The translations under genes were made by a program, and so were the position numbers. Of a stretch of 64,000 bases of DNA, positions 34,144-43,637 are shown in pieces. How positions within the stretch are numbered: position 1 is the stretch's first letter; each line of letters opens with the position of its first letter. Origin of the DNA: an uncultured Collinsella sp. (lineage in GTDB: Bacteria; Actinomycetota; Coriobacteriia; Coriobacteriales; Coriobacteriaceae). The DNA lies in contig CAKTVQ010000002.1 in NCBI GenBank assembly GCA_934630375.1, positions 1 to 64,000 on the forward strand, in the 5' to 3' direction. The notes under the pieces were generated by a model. That model was given only the letters and a program-made list of their open reading frames with translations, was not told where the DNA came from and searched no databases.

Positions 34144-34776
34144 CTAGGCGAGCAGCTCGGCTGCCGCAAATTCTTCGGGCGTATTGACGTTTTCGAAGCA
34201 GAGGAGCGATCCGGCCGCCTCAATAATCTGCGGCTCGTCTAGATAGCCGGCGCTCACCCGGTCGATCAGGCAACGGATGCGCTGGCGGTCGCTGGCGAGC
34301 AACTCACAAGCTGTCGGCGCGCAGGCCTCGCGACGCCACACGGCACAGAGCGGCTCAATCCCCCGCTCCTCGCGTGGCACGCACACGTCGAGCGGAATCC
34401 CTTCGACCCGATCGGCAAGCGTACCAATCAGTTCTGGTGAGACGAACGGCATATCGCAGGCGACGATCGCCACGAGGGGCAACCGAGCGGCAGCCAGCGA
34501 GCTCGCGATGCCGCGCATAGCACCAGCGGGGCCGTCGATGTCCATGAGTACGCGCGGCACCAGGCCATTAAACTCGCACTCCTCAAGATAGGCGAGCTCG
34601 TCAGGGCGCGAAGTCGTCACAACAAGCTCGCTGCCGACCAGAGCGAGCCGCTCCAGCACGCGCTCGATCAAGGGCTTGCCGCAAAACGGCATGCGCGCCT
34701 TGTCGCAGCCCATGCGCGACGACAGCCCGCCCGCCTGGACGACGCAAGAAAGATCGGCCCGTCTTACGATAGTCAT
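34144..34776 (-). CDS. mobA: MobA-like molybdenum cofactor guanylyltransferase
   Basis: 210 residues. The nucleotidyltransferase signature is VVQAGGLSSRMGCDKARMPF, followed by a lysine-containing KPLIERVLERL, LMDIDGPAGAMRGI and the VACDMPFV metal/nucleotide site. This family attaches GMP to molybdopterin for enzymes such as formate dehydrogenase. Two such enzymes are encoded in the window. ATG at 34776 places the signature near residue 12, as expected; longer frames would read through tRNA-Sec. CTP- or GTP-specificity (MobA against MocA) is not certain, but the bis-MGD enzymes nearby favour MobA. Confidence 0.82.
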   Translation of the reverse strand: MTIVRRADLSCVVQAGGLSSRMGCDKARMPFCGKPLIERVLERLALVGSELVVTTSRPDELAYLEECEFNGLVPRVLMDIDGPAGAMRGIASSLAAARLPLVAIVACDMPFVSPELIGTLADRVEGIPLDVCVPREERGIEPLCAVWRREACAPTACELLASDRQRIRCLIDRVSAGYLDEPQIIEAAGSLLCFENVNTPEEFAAAELLA

Positions 34777-34930
34777 ACGGCAAAACACCCCCATCGGCAT
34801 GCTCGAAACCCGGCGCACGAGGCTAAACACCGTCACCGAAATAGCGGCGTTACGACAAGCTCGTGCAAAAACAAAACAGCGCCTTTGCGGCACGCAGCAA
34901 GACCGCGAGCACAAAAGCGCTGGTAGCGTA

Positions 34931-35027
34931 TGGCGGGAACGTATGTGAATCGAACACATCCAAGACGTTTTGCACGCCTCGCAACGGTTTTGAGGACCGC
35001 GGAGCCCACCGGAGCCCATCCGTTCCC
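34931..35027 (-). tRNA. selC: tRNA-Sec (anticodon UCA)
   Basis: On the minus strand a 97-nt sequence begins GGGAACGGATGGGCTCCGG and ends CGTTCCCGCCA. The long acceptor stem, a long D-stem (GGGCUCC/GGGCUCC region), anticodon loop CCUCAAA with UCA, and a long variable arm GCGAGGCGUGCAAAACGUCUUGG are the marks of selenocysteine tRNA. CCA is encoded. It reads the in-frame TGA of fdhF at 55283-55285. Confidence 0.95.
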
Positions 35028-35096
35028 AAGTGCGGCGATATTTTACCAAACCGGACAGCCCGCAGCCGCACAGGGCACCAGAGTAGTCATTCTGGA

Positions 35097-35163
35097 AGTT
35101 GCGGTGGAATACGAACTAAATGGACTAAATATAGGGGTAAACAGTCCGTATTTCACCGCAACT
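35097..35163. repeat. Imperfect copy of the CGGTGAAATACGGACTGTT palindrome
   Basis: Left arm AGTTGCGGTGGAATACGAACT and right arm ACAGTCCGTATTTCACCGCA are complementary with two mismatches. Same family as 31968-32040. It lies 11 bp past the selB stop. Confidence 0.8.
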
Positions 35164-35174
35164 GATGAGGGGCC

Positions 35175-37142
35175 CTAGCGCAGGGAGCGCAGGCCGCCGG
35201 CTTCTTTGTCTAGTGCTGTGAAGCGCACGGCGTCTAGGTGTTCCAGGATGCTGATTGCACGCTTGCGCGACACGCCCAGGGCCTCGCGCAGCACACTCGT
35301 GGTTGCGGCTCCGCCGGCATCGGCGATGGCCGCGGCTACGAGCTCGCGCGCATGGGCCTCGGCGGCAGCAGACAGGGCAACGTCGCGCTCGACCTTTACG
35401 ATGGAGCGGTTGAGCGATAGCTCACGCAGAGCACGTGTCATAGTGTCACGATCGAGCTGCAGCTGCTCGCCCACCTCAGGCAACGTCGGCGCATCGAGGC
35501 CGGACTCATCCAGCAGGGCGACGATGCGCTCGCAGGCCTCGCGCACCACGCGCGCCGCAGCAGCGGCGGAATGCGGGTCAAACACCTCGGCACCCTCGGC
35601 AGCGCACACGCCACGCGTGCAGCCCTCAGCAATGAGCGCCGCGGCGACATCTTCACCAGCGCCGGGCCAGGCGGCATGTGCGACGGCGCCGGGCGTAAAA
35701 CCCGTCTCCTTGGGAGCCGCCGCATGCATGGCGGACAGAGTTGAAGCGAGCGTGCCCATCGCAGCGTCGAGCCCAGCAGCGCTCGTATATAGCACCACGT
35801 CGCCCGCGGCAAGCTCGCGCACCGCACCCTGGTCCACCAGCGCACGCAGCGCAGCATCAACATCGCCGGCAACAAGATCCAGTGCCGCAGCAAGATCCGC
35901 GGCCGTAACCGGCAGCGCCTGCAGCGCCAACCACGCATCGACCGAACCAGCAACATCCCCGGCTTCGAGCGCCGCATACAGCGCACGCTCCCCGTCGGAA
36001 AGCTCGCGCGAGCGACGGCAGCGCGACAACAGCACGCGCCCGCCGCCAATGAGCATCACCGGCGAATACGACAGCACCACGGCATGATCACCGGAGCGCA
36101 GCGGCAGCGGGTCCTCCAAGCGCACCTGAACGGTACGTGTCTCGCCCACCGCCATGGGCGCCTCGCCCTCCATGAGCATGATGCGGCCGACGACCTCCGC
36201 CGTACCCGCCATCACGTGCACGCGCGCGCCCGACTCGAGCACACGCGGCTTGGCGCCCTCGCGGCCCAAATACGTAAACGTCATCATAAAGCGCAGCGTC
36301 TGGCCAAAGCGGCCCTCCACACCGAGCATCTCGCCGCGATCGAGCGCTGCGACGCCGTCGCCCACCAAGTTGAGCGCCACGCGCTGACCGGGCAGTGCCC
36401 GCTGCGCGTCGCCATGCACCTGAATTCCGCGCACGCGGCAGACCGTACGCGACGGCAAGGCCATCAGTTCATCGCCCACCGCAACAGGCGCATCGTGCAG
36501 CGTTCCCGTCACGACGGTACCGGCGCCCTTGATCGTAAAGCAGCGGTCGATGGGCAAGCGCGGAGCGGCGTCGGTGCACTCGGCGCGGTCGCGGCAAGCA
36601 TCCCAGCAGGCATCTACGCACTCGTCGAGCGCGACCAGCAACGCATCAATCCCCTCGCCCGTCTTGGATGACACGGGAACGATCGGAGCACCCGCAAACA
36701 CGGTGCCCGACAAATAGTCATCAACATCGAGCTCAGCAAGCTCGGTCATCTCGGCATCGGCCAGGTCGCACATCGTCAGTGCGACCACCATGTGTGTGAC
36801 GCCCAGCAGTTCCAGCACATGCACGTGCTCGCGCGTCTGTGGCATCACGCCCTCGACGGCCGATACCACCAGCACGGCCACATCGATGCCCGTGGCGCCC
36901 TGCACCATGGCGCGCAGGTAGTGCGCGTGACCCGGCACATCGACCAGGCCCACGATCTTGCCGCTCGGCAGGGCCAGCTCGCCAAAGCCGAGCTCCACGG
37001 TCATGCCGCGGCGACGCTCGACCTCCAAGCGGTCGGGATTCTTACCGGTCAGCGCCTCGATCAGTGCGGACTTACCGTGGTCAACGTGGCCCGCCGTGCC
37101 AACGATAACGGGACACTCCACCAGCGCCTGAACCTCACTCAT
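35175..37142 (-). CDS. selB: Selenocysteine-specific elongation factor SelB
   Basis: 655 residues. GTPase motifs: G1 GTAGHVDHGKSALIEALTG near residue 15, G3 DVPGHAHYL, and an NKxD-equivalent region LTMCDLADAEM. Domains II-III follow, and the C-terminal third holds winged-helix repeats (VLREALGVSRKRAISILEHL is the last) that bind the SECIS hairpin. It delivers selenocysteinyl-tRNA to UGA codons followed by a SECIS. ATG at 37142 overlaps the selA stop by 4 bp, so SelA and SelB are translationally coupled. Slightly longer than E. coli SelB (614 residues). Confidence 0.96.
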   Translation of the reverse strand: MSEVQALVECPVIVGTAGHVDHGKSALIEALTGKNPDRLEVERRRGMTVELGFGELALPSGKIVGLVDVPGHAHYLRAMVQGATGIDVAVLVVSAVEGVMPQTREHVHVLELLGVTHMVVALTMCDLADAEMTELAELDVDDYLSGTVFAGAPIVPVSSKTGEGIDALLVALDECVDACWDACRDRAECTDAAPRLPIDRCFTIKGAGTVVTGTLHDAPVAVGDELMALPSRTVCRVRGIQVHGDAQRALPGQRVALNLVGDGVAALDRGEMLGVEGRFGQTLRFMMTFTYLGREGAKPRVLESGARVHVMAGTAEVVGRIMLMEGEAPMAVGETRTVQVRLEDPLPLRSGDHAVVLSYSPVMLIGGGRVLLSRCRRSRELSDGERALYAALEAGDVAGSVDAWLALQALPVTAADLAAALDLVAGDVDAALRALVDQGAVRELAAGDVVLYTSAAGLDAAMGTLASTLSAMHAAAPKETGFTPGAVAHAAWPGAGEDVAAALIAEGCTRGVCAAEGAEVFDPHSAAAAARVVREACERIVALLDESGLDAPTLPEVGEQLQLDRDTMTRALRELSLNRSIVKVERDVALSAAAEAHARELVAAAIADAGGAATTSVLREALGVSRKRAISILEHLDAVRFTALDKEAGGLRSLR

Positions 37143-38596
37143 CGAGCAATCGCCTTCTCAACGCATGCGACGAGCGTCGACGCCGCCGTCTCGATATCGC
37201 GGTCGCCCACGAGCGTACGGACGTCAAACAAAATGCGATCGTGCGAGGTCCGCGTGACGACCGGCGTGTCGAAGTCCTGGACAAGCGAGCGCTTGAGCGC
37301 GTCGACGGACAGGCGCGTGTCAACAAGACGCACGGCAACGCACATCGTGGGCAGCTCCACGGTAGGCAGCGAGCCGCCACCGGGGGTCGACGATTCCTCG
37401 ACGATCTCCACCTGAACGGCGCACGGGCAACCGACCTTTTCGAGCCCGGCAACCATACAATCGCGCAGCTTGCGGGCACGACGCTCCAGATGAGCCTGCG
37501 GCAGCGTAAGCATGCTGAGCACCGGAATATCGCGATGGGCAACATCGGCGCCGTCCATGTAGATGCGCAGCGTGGCCTCGAGCGCCGTGAGCGCCAACTT
37601 GCCCGGGCGCAGGGCGCGCATAAGCGGATGCGACCCACAGGCCTGAACCAGATCGCGACGGCCCATGATAATACCCGCCTGTGCGGCACCGAGCAGCTTA
37701 TCGCCCGAGCACGACACCAGATCGAGCCCTGCCGAAACCGAAGCCGGCGTGGTTTCTTCGCCGCCGCGCACCAAGATGTCGTCGGGTAACAACGCGCCCG
37801 AGCCCTGGTCCTCGTAGAACAGCAGGCCATGCTTGTGGGCCAGAGCGGCAAGCTCCCGAGAGCCCACCTCCTCGTGAAAACCCTCGATGCGATAGTTGGA
37901 AGGATGGACCTTCAGGATCATGGCCGTTTCGGGCGTGATGGCGCGCTCGTAGTCGCCCAGATGCGTGCGGTTGGTGGCGCCGACCTCGACAAGTTTGGCG
38001 CCAGAAGCCGCCATGACGTCAGGAATACGGAAGCTGCCACCGATCTCGACGAGCTCGCCACGGCTCACGATGACCTCTTTGCCCGCGGCATGAGTCGCCA
38101 GCACCAGCAGCACCGCGGCGGCATTGTTGTTGACGACCAGCGCGTCCTCGGCACCGGTGAGCGAGCGGATCAGTTGCGCGGCGTGCTCCTTGCGCGACCC
38201 GCGCGAACAGGTGTCGACGCTGTACTCGAGCGTGCTATACCCGCGCGCAACCTCGGCCACGGCCTTTGCCGCCGACTCCGCGAGCGGGGCGCGGCCCAGA
38301 TTGGTATGGATGACCACACCCGTGGCGTTGACGGCGGGGCGCAGGCTCGGCAGTGCGGAGCGATGCGCACGCCACTCGATGGCCGAGGCCAGCTCGCGCT
38401 TGGAACGCGGGGCGGCACCGGCACGGATCGCGGCGCGCTCCTCGTCGAGCTCAGCCGTCACGGCGGCATGCACCACCGCGTCGCAGGTCTCCCCCGCAGC
38501 CTTCACCACCGGCCACTCGGCAAGCAGCTCGTTGACGGAAGGAATGGCGCGCAGGCGGGCGCGCACCTCATCGGACATGTTCTGGCTATCGCTCAT
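37139..38596 (-). CDS. selA: L-seryl-tRNA(Sec) selenium transferase
   Basis: 485 residues. It converts seryl-tRNA-Sec to selenocysteinyl-tRNA-Sec with selenophosphate. The PLP-binding lysine lies in VSCSGDKLLGAAQAG, with NATGVVIHTNLGRAPLA and the N-terminal RAIPSVNELL segment that contacts tRNA-Sec. ATG at 38596 with GAAAGG upstream. It overlaps selB by 4 bp. No selD (selenophosphate synthetase) gene is in the window; it must be elsewhere. Confidence 0.96.
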   Translation of the reverse strand: MSDSQNMSDEVRARLRAIPSVNELLAEWPVVKAAGETCDAVVHAAVTAELDEERAAIRAGAAPRSKRELASAIEWRAHRSALPSLRPAVNATGVVIHTNLGRAPLAESAAKAVAEVARGYSTLEYSVDTCSRGSRKEHAAQLIRSLTGAEDALVVNNNAAAVLLVLATHAAGKEVIVSRGELVEIGGSFRIPDVMAASGAKLVEVGATNRTHLGDYERAITPETAMILKVHPSNYRIEGFHEEVGSRELAALAHKHGLLFYEDQGSGALLPDDILVRGGEETTPASVSAGLDLVSCSGDKLLGAAQAGIIMGRRDLVQACGSHPLMRALRPGKLALTALEATLRIYMDGADVAHRDIPVLSMLTLPQAHLERRARKLRDCMVAGLEKVGCPCAVQVEIVEESSTPGGGSLPTVELPTMCVAVRLVDTRLSVDALKRSLVQDFDTPVVTRTSHDRILFDVRTLVGDRDIETAASTLVACVEKAIAR

Positions 38597-38648
38597 GTGC
38601 GGCCTTTCAAAAGAAACGTGGATCAGTCGAATACATCAGCTGAGTCAA

Positions 38649-40766
38649 TTACTCGTCATTATCCCCGCGCGCCGCGATCTTTTCCACGCGAACGGCGTTT
38701 TCCTGGGTGAGCGCGGCACCCGTCAACGGGTCCCAACGCAACGGCGTATGGTCGAGCGGGCCCACGCCTAAGTCTTGAGCGCCACCGGCATCGGCGTCAA
38801 ACGAACGCCCACCGGGGGCGGCCGAGGTGAAGATGCACGCCGGATGCAGATACGGCGTCGTCTCCACACGCACGCGGTCGCGGCCCATATCGCTCACGAG
38901 TTCGACGATCTCGCCGTCGGCGATGCCCATGTGCGCAGCAGCATCGGCATTCATCTGCACGGCATCCAGGTCCGACCCAGCCTCAGCGGCACCTTGGGCT
39001 GCAAGCCTTCGCGAGGTATGCGACTCAAAGGGACGGTTGCCGCTAATGAGGCGAAACATCCCCGGGCCAGGCTCCACCATGGGAGCGATCCAGTTGGGCA
39101 CACGACCCAGACCGGCTCGTTCCCATACGTCGCTTGCCAGCGCAATTTTGCCGCCATCCAAGGGAATCGCCGGCTCGCCCGTAGGCGACGGCAACGCAAC
39201 ACCCGTGTCGGCCCAGCCGCGCTCCTTGAGCTCGTCCAGATTGATCCCAAAAGGCGCCACCTGGGCAGCCGCCAGATCGTCAGACGTAAACTGGAAGTAC
39301 TCGCCCGCGCCACACGCCTGCGCCAGACCGGCAAAAATCTCCCGACCGGGACGTGTGTCGTCATGCTGCACAGGCAGTGCGGCGTTGCGGTAGAACACCC
39401 GCGAATCGTTGGCGCCCACGACCGTGCCCACGCCGCGGTCGGCCTCCAGATACGTTACGTCGGGCAGCACGAAGTCGGAAGCACGCGCCGTCTCGGACCA
39501 GCGAATATCAATTGTCACGAGCAAGTCGAGCTGCTGCAAAATACCCAACCAAGCCCGTGCATTGCCATAGCCCGCACCGGGGTTACTGGCATAGACGATG
39601 AGCCCGCGCAGGTCCCCGGCCAGAATCGACTGGCCGATGGTCGTGCACAGACCGCGCTCGGGGTCGACGAGCGGATAGCGCTCGGACCCCAACTTAGGCT
39701 CACGCGACACTGACGGCGTCGCAAAGCGTTCGGGATCGAGGTCGCCCAACACAAGCGGCGTGGGCGGGTTGAGTGCACCGCCCGCGTGTCCGATGCAGCC
39801 CAGAAGCACATCGACCAAGCAGATAGCACGCGCGGTCTGGGTGCTATTGGCATACGCGATACCGATGCCACCATGAAAGCCCGCATCCACCACAGCGGCA
39901 GGCGCGGCGGCAGCGAGATCGCGCGCCGTGGCGACAATCTCTGCGGCCGGCACGTCGCACATGGACTCGGCCCACTCGGGCGTCCAAGCACGGGCCGCCT
40001 GCGCCAGCTCATCAAAGCCCGTGGTATAGCGGGTCACGAACTCGTGATCGTACAGGTCCTCGGCAATCAGCACGTGGACAATACCCAACAGCAGCGCCAA
40101 GTCGCAGCCCGGACGCACGCGCAGCCAGCGGTCGGCAAGCGCAGCAGAGCCACTGCGCCGGGGGTCAACCACAATAATCTTCGCCCCGCGCCGGCGCGCA
40201 TCATTGAGCGCATCAACGGCCCCCATCGTCGACGAATCGACAATGGAACGACCCAGGTACATGATGCAGTCGGTATGCGCAAGGTCGGAGGTGGGACTAT
40301 AACCCAGGCTGTGCTCCCAACCGGTAAGTCGGCTTACCTCGCAGGCACCGTCTGCACCGTATACGTTGGGCGAGCCCAGCGCATGCATAAAACGACACGC
40401 CCAGTAGCGGTCGAACGAGGGCACGCCGAGCGTCATGCCCAGCGCGCGCGGACCATGCCCGTCAACAATCCCGCCAAGGCGCGCCGCGATCTCCGCAAAC
40501 GCCTCGTCCCAGCTCACCGCATCGAACCCCGAGCCATCCTCGCGGCGGCGCATGGGGTGCAAGATACGATCACGCTCGTCAAATGGCATGGACAGGCGAT
40601 GCCGCCCTCGGGCGCATAGGGCCCGCGCCGCGCACGGATGCCCGACAACCGGCAGCTCGGCCACCACACGCCCATCCTCAACATGGACCGCAAAGGCGCA
40701 ATCGGCATAGCATCCCCCGCATGTGGTCACCACGGCGCGACCGTCACGCTCCACAGCAGATGCCAT
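38649..40766 (-). CDS. Molybdopterin oxidoreductase (DMSO reductase family, PsrA/PhsA-like), Cys-type
   Basis: 705 residues. The N-terminal [4Fe-4S] site is CGGCYADC...PCAARALCARG. Bis-MGD-binding and catalytic domains follow, with the probable molybdenum ligand Cys in YGADGACEVSRLTG, so unlike fdhF it has no selenocysteine. Segments WSETARASDFVLPDVTYLEAD and the C-terminal molydopterin-dinucleotide domain (NRPFESHTS) are typical of polysulphide/thiosulphate reductase catalytic subunits. No Fe-S or membrane-anchor partner gene is next to it and no Tat signal is present, which suggests a cytoplasmic enzyme with unknown electron partners. ATG at 40766 with AAAGGGG upstream. It lies between selA (52 bp) and focA. 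Substrate unassigned. Confidence 0.82.
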   Translation of the reverse strand: MASAVERDGRAVVTTCGGCYADCAFAVHVEDGRVVAELPVVGHPCAARALCARGRHRLSMPFDERDRILHPMRRREDGSGFDAVSWDEAFAEIAARLGGIVDGHGPRALGMTLGVPSFDRYWACRFMHALGSPNVYGADGACEVSRLTGWEHSLGYSPTSDLAHTDCIMYLGRSIVDSSTMGAVDALNDARRRGAKIIVVDPRRSGSAALADRWLRVRPGCDLALLLGIVHVLIAEDLYDHEFVTRYTTGFDELAQAARAWTPEWAESMCDVPAAEIVATARDLAAAAPAAVVDAGFHGGIGIAYANSTQTARAICLVDVLLGCIGHAGGALNPPTPLVLGDLDPERFATPSVSREPKLGSERYPLVDPERGLCTTIGQSILAGDLRGLIVYASNPGAGYGNARAWLGILQQLDLLVTIDIRWSETARASDFVLPDVTYLEADRGVGTVVGANDSRVFYRNAALPVQHDDTRPGREIFAGLAQACGAGEYFQFTSDDLAAAQVAPFGINLDELKERGWADTGVALPSPTGEPAIPLDGGKIALASDVWERAGLGRVPNWIAPMVEPGPGMFRLISGNRPFESHTSRRLAAQGAAEAGSDLDAVQMNADAAAHMGIADGEIVELVSDMGRDRVRVETTPYLHPACIFTSAAPGGRSFDADAGGAQDLGVGPLDHTPLRWDPLTGAALTQENAVRVEKIAARGDNDE

Positions 40767-40835
40767 CTCGATTACCCCTTTCACCAGCCAAACACAACAG
40801 GTCAACAGCCCGGCAACGAGCCCCAGACCAAAAAA

Positions 40836-40866
40836 GCCTCCCGCACGGCAACGCCCCGCGGGAGGC
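40836..40866 (-). terminator. Intrinsic terminator of the formate hydrogenlyase operon
   Basis: 9-bp arms GCCTCCCGC/GCGGGAGGC followed by TTTTTTGG on the minus strand, 22 bp past the focA stop. It separates the hydrogenlyase operon from the molybdopterin oxidoreductase gene. Confidence 0.88.
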
Positions 40867-40888
40867 CCAACGTCAAACAGACGGTATC

Positions 40889-41728
40889 TTACGCCTCGGA
40901 CTTCTTGGCGTAGATAAACCAGTAGCCGAGCGCGACCAGAACCGCACCGCCCACAATGTTGCCCAGCGTGGCGGCGGACAGGTTAAACGCAATGCCCGCG
41001 ACGTTCAAAGCATCGGCCCCGGCGACGTCGGCACCATAGCCGCACGCGTGCATCACGGCACCCATGGGCAAAAAGTACATGTTGGCGACGCAGTGCTCAA
41101 AACCGCAGGCCACAAAGGCGGCGATGGGCAGCAGAATGCCCACAACCTTATCGACCACGGTCTTGCCGGCGGTACCAATCCACACGGCCAGGCACACAAA
41201 GATGTTGCACAGGATGCCACGGAAGAAGATTGTCACCCAGTCGATCGTCACCTTGCCGGCGGCGACGCTCACCATGGAATTGGCAACCGCCTCGCCGTTG
41301 AGCTTGTAAATGCCGGCCATGTACACCAAAAAGACGATGAACAGAGCGCCGACAAAATTGCCGACCCACACGACAAGCCAGGCTTTGAGCATCTGAGCCA
41401 AGGTGATCTTTTTGCTCTTGAGCGCGCAGACCATAAGCGAATTACCGGTAAACAGCTCGGCGCCGCACACCAGCACCAGCACCAGGCCCAGGCAAAAGCA
41501 CAGGCCGCCCACGACGCGCTGAGCGCCCCAGCCGAGCGTGCTATCGCTCAAGAACACCGTAAAGAACAGGCCGCCGAAGGCGATGAACGCGCCGGCGAAC
41601 ATTGCCAACAGAAAGGCCTTTACGACCGGCAGGTTGGCCTTGGTCACGCCGGCGGCCTCGGTCTTGGCCTCGATCGCAGCGGGCGCCAGGCAATCGGGAG
41701 CGGGGTACTCCACCTTGGAATCTGCCAT
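40889..41728 (-). CDS. focA: Formate/nitrite transporter (FocA family)
   Basis: About 279 residues with six membrane helices. Family motifs include FAGAFIAFGGLFF in helix 1, CGAELFTGNSL in helix 2, and WVGNFVGALF in helix 3. In the pentameric channel family this position in a hyf-type cluster corresponds to FocB of E. coli and supplies formate to the hydrogenlyase. ATG at 41728 has GGAAAGAAGT upstream; a longer frame has none. It is the last gene of the operon, 39 bp after hycI, and is followed by a strong terminator. Confidence 0.92.
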   Translation of the reverse strand: MADSKVEYPAPDCLAPAAIEAKTEAAGVTKANLPVVKAFLLAMFAGAFIAFGGLFFTVFLSDSTLGWGAQRVVGGLCFCLGLVLVLVCGAELFTGNSLMVCALKSKKITLAQMLKAWLVVWVGNFVGALFIVFLVYMAGIYKLNGEAVANSMVSVAAGKVTIDWVTIFFRGILCNIFVCLAVWIGTAGKTVVDKVVGILLPIAAFVACGFEHCVANMYFLPMGAVMHACGYGADVAGADALNVAGIAFNLSAATLGNIVGGAVLVALGYWFIYAKKSEA

Positions 41729-41767
41729 GTCAATCACTTCTTTCCTAACAAAATGGAACAAGTGCTC

Positions 41768-42271
41768 CTACTGCTCTTGCCCCAAGCGGACAAAGTGGGA
41801 AAAGTCGTTGGCGGCCACGGCGTCGTACACGGCGTCGACGGCGTCAAAGACTTCCGGGGACATGGGGTTGTAGAACTCCGTGTCGCCCGGCTGAATCCCG
41901 ACGAAGACGATATCATCGCACGATTGCTCAATCTCTTCGATCAGAATCGACAAGGGAAGCGAATGCGTGGTGAACATCGACTTGCGGGCCACATCGCGTT
42001 TGTCAAGCAAACGGATGGACCCGACGGGCAGCGCCATGTCGGCGGCATCGACCAAGACCAGACGCGGCGGACGCTCGCGCTTGACCTCGATGATGTCGTC
42101 CTCGGGCGTTTGGCCACCGTCGATGGTGTACCAACCGGCGATGGGCGCGTCCTCCATCTTTTTGGAGAGCACGGGGCCGGCGGCATCATCGGCACGCAGC
42201 ACGCTTCCCGCCGTGAGCACGATACCCGCAAACGAGGCGCCGTTCACACGTCCATCTACAACGCGACCCAT
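41768..42271 (-). CDS. hycI: Hydrogenase maturation protease HycI
   Basis: 167 residues. It cleaves the C-terminal peptide of the NiFe hydrogenase large subunit after nickel insertion. LTAGSVLRADDAAGPVL corresponds to the G-N-x-L-x-x-D-D-G-x-G motif (with S-V for N-x), and LVLVDAADMALPVGSIRLL and FTTHSLPLSILIEEI match the rest of the family, including the nickel-sensing Asp and His. The ATG at 42271 overlaps the upstream stop as TAATG. Its substrate, the large subunit at 44356-46128, has the expected DPCYSCTDR cleavage site. Confidence 0.9.
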   Translation of the reverse strand: MGRVVDGRVNGASFAGIVLTAGSVLRADDAAGPVLSKKMEDAPIAGWYTIDGGQTPEDDIIEVKRERPPRLVLVDAADMALPVGSIRLLDKRDVARKSMFTTHSLPLSILIEEIEQSCDDIVFVGIQPGDTEFYNPMSPEVFDAVDAVYDAVAANDFSHFVRLGQEQ

Positions 42272-42852
42272 TACTGCAACCTCCCCGTCAGATACACGCC
42301 CGACACATCGCGCACACGCTCCACCAGATCGCGAAACTTCATCAGAAACGCGACCTGCTGGGCATGCAGGCCAAAGTCGTCGTCGAACACCGAGATGCCG
42401 GCCTTGGCCGACCCGCGAAAACCGCGCTCGTCGAGCAGCGTGTCGCAGGCCTCGAGCAGCGACGGCACCGCCGCCTTGTCGAGCTGGCACTCGCCAAAGG
42501 AGCGGATGGCCTCAAACTTGGTCCGGGCCTCCCCCTCCGGCAGTGCATCGACGAGCGAATAGAACACGTCCACCGGCACCGACAGGCGCGGCTCAAAGCA
42601 GTCGAGCACGCCGGTGTGGTGGCCCACGGCGAGCGTGTAGTACAGCACGTCGCAGGCCTCCTGGGGAACGTCTTCCTCGGTCTCGACAAACTTACGCGTG
42701 AGCTCGTAGAAGACCACCTGATCGGACTCGTGGGTCAGGCAGGGATCGGCGACGCCCTCGGCAGCCTCGCCACTTGCGCGCGAGGCATCACCGAAGGAGC
42801 CGCCGAGCATGCCGGGGCCCGCAAAGTAACCAGAGCGGTCCACAAGCTCCAT
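42271..42852 (-). CDS. hycH: HycH/HyfJ-like formate hydrogenlyase maturation protein
   Basis: 193 residues. The segment DVLYYTLAVGHHTGVLDCFE is the family signature of HycH/HyfJ, with VVFYELTRKFVE upstream and a helical C-terminus ending FLMKFRDLVERVRDVSGVYL. The E. coli proteins are near 136 residues; the extra length here is an N-terminal extension and a longer C-terminal half. It is needed for assembly of the hydrogenase but has no known catalytic role. Starts one base before the hyfI stop region ends (42852/42853) and overlaps hycI at TAATG. Confidence 0.83.
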   Translation of the reverse strand: MELVDRSGYFAGPGMLGGSFGDASRASGEAAEGVADPCLTHESDQVVFYELTRKFVETEEDVPQEACDVLYYTLAVGHHTGVLDCFEPRLSVPVDVFYSLVDALPEGEARTKFEAIRSFGECQLDKAAVPSLLEACDTLLDERGFRGSAKAGISVFDDDFGLHAQQVAFLMKFRDLVERVRDVSGVYLTGRLQ

Positions 42853-43635
42853 CTAGCGACCTCCGGCCAGCACCAGATCCTGCAGCGCCGAGTACACCTC
42901 GACGCGGCGGGGATCATCCTGCTTGTCGATGAGCAGCGCCATGGCACCGCGGATATCGCCCTTGGGCGCACCCTCGAGCGTATCCATAAACTCGTTGGCC
43001 AGATCGCGGCCGTAACGGTAGCCGCTCATGGCACGAGCCTCGCGCTCGATAGCCACGCGCAGCTTGTACGGCACGCCGGGGTGCAGAATGTCTGCCTGCT
43101 CGCCCTCGGCCTCCACCGTGGTCTCGGCATGGAGCTTTTGGTCGAGCAGACCGAGCGCCATGGCAAAGCCGTAGATGGTCTGCGCGGGGCTGGGCGGGCA
43201 GCCGGGGATGTAGACATCGACCGGCAAAATCTTGTCCGTGCCGCCCCACACGCAGTAGTTGTCGTAAAAGATGCCGCCGGTGCAGCCGCACGCGCCGTAG
43301 GACACCACGATCTTGGGATCGGGTGCGGCCTCAAAGGCACGAAGGGCCGGCATGCGCATGGCGCGCGTCACAGCACCGGTGTACAGCAGCACATCGGCGT
43401 GGCGCGGCGACGGGACGACCTTAATACCAAAACGCTCAACGTCAAAGACGGGCGTGATGGAACCGAAGATCTCGATCTCGCAGCCGTTGCAGCCACCGCA
43501 GTCAACGCGGTAGACGTACACCGAGCGCTTGATCTTCTTAAGAAGGGTCGCCTTGGCCTTCTCGATGCTCTCGTCGAGCTCGATCTTGGTCGGGCGGTAC
43601 TGAAGCCGCTCGGGCAAAAGCGTGGGTTCGGCCAT
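42853..43635 (-). CDS. hyfI: NiFe hydrogenase small subunit (HyfI/HycG, NuoB family)
   Basis: 260 residues. Ligands of the proximal [4Fe-4S] cluster are in DCGGCNGCEIEIFGS, GACGCTGGIFYDN and IPGCPPSP, the NuoB/HycG pattern. It carries electrons from the ferredoxin-like subunit HyfH to the NiFe site of the large subunit. The C-terminal region of about 90 residues (EAEGEQADILHPG onward) is close to E. coli HyfI in extent. It lies 2 bp downstream of hyfH. Confidence 0.93.
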   Translation of the reverse strand: MAEPTLLPERLQYRPTKIELDESIEKAKATLLKKIKRSVYVYRVDCGGCNGCEIEIFGSITPVFDVERFGIKVVPSPRHADVLLYTGAVTRAMRMPALRAFEAAPDPKIVVSYGACGCTGGIFYDNYCVWGGTDKILPVDVYIPGCPPSPAQTIYGFAMALGLLDQKLHAETTVEAEGEQADILHPGVPYKLRVAIEREARAMSGYRYGRDLANEFMDTLEGAPKGDIRGAMALLIDKQDDPRRVEVYSALQDLVLAGGR

Positions 43636-43637
43636 GG

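Noticed and set aside
34777..35049. Long N-terminal extension of the MobA-like protein
   Set aside because: It would translate through tRNA-Sec, and the family signature begins right after the ATG at 34776.
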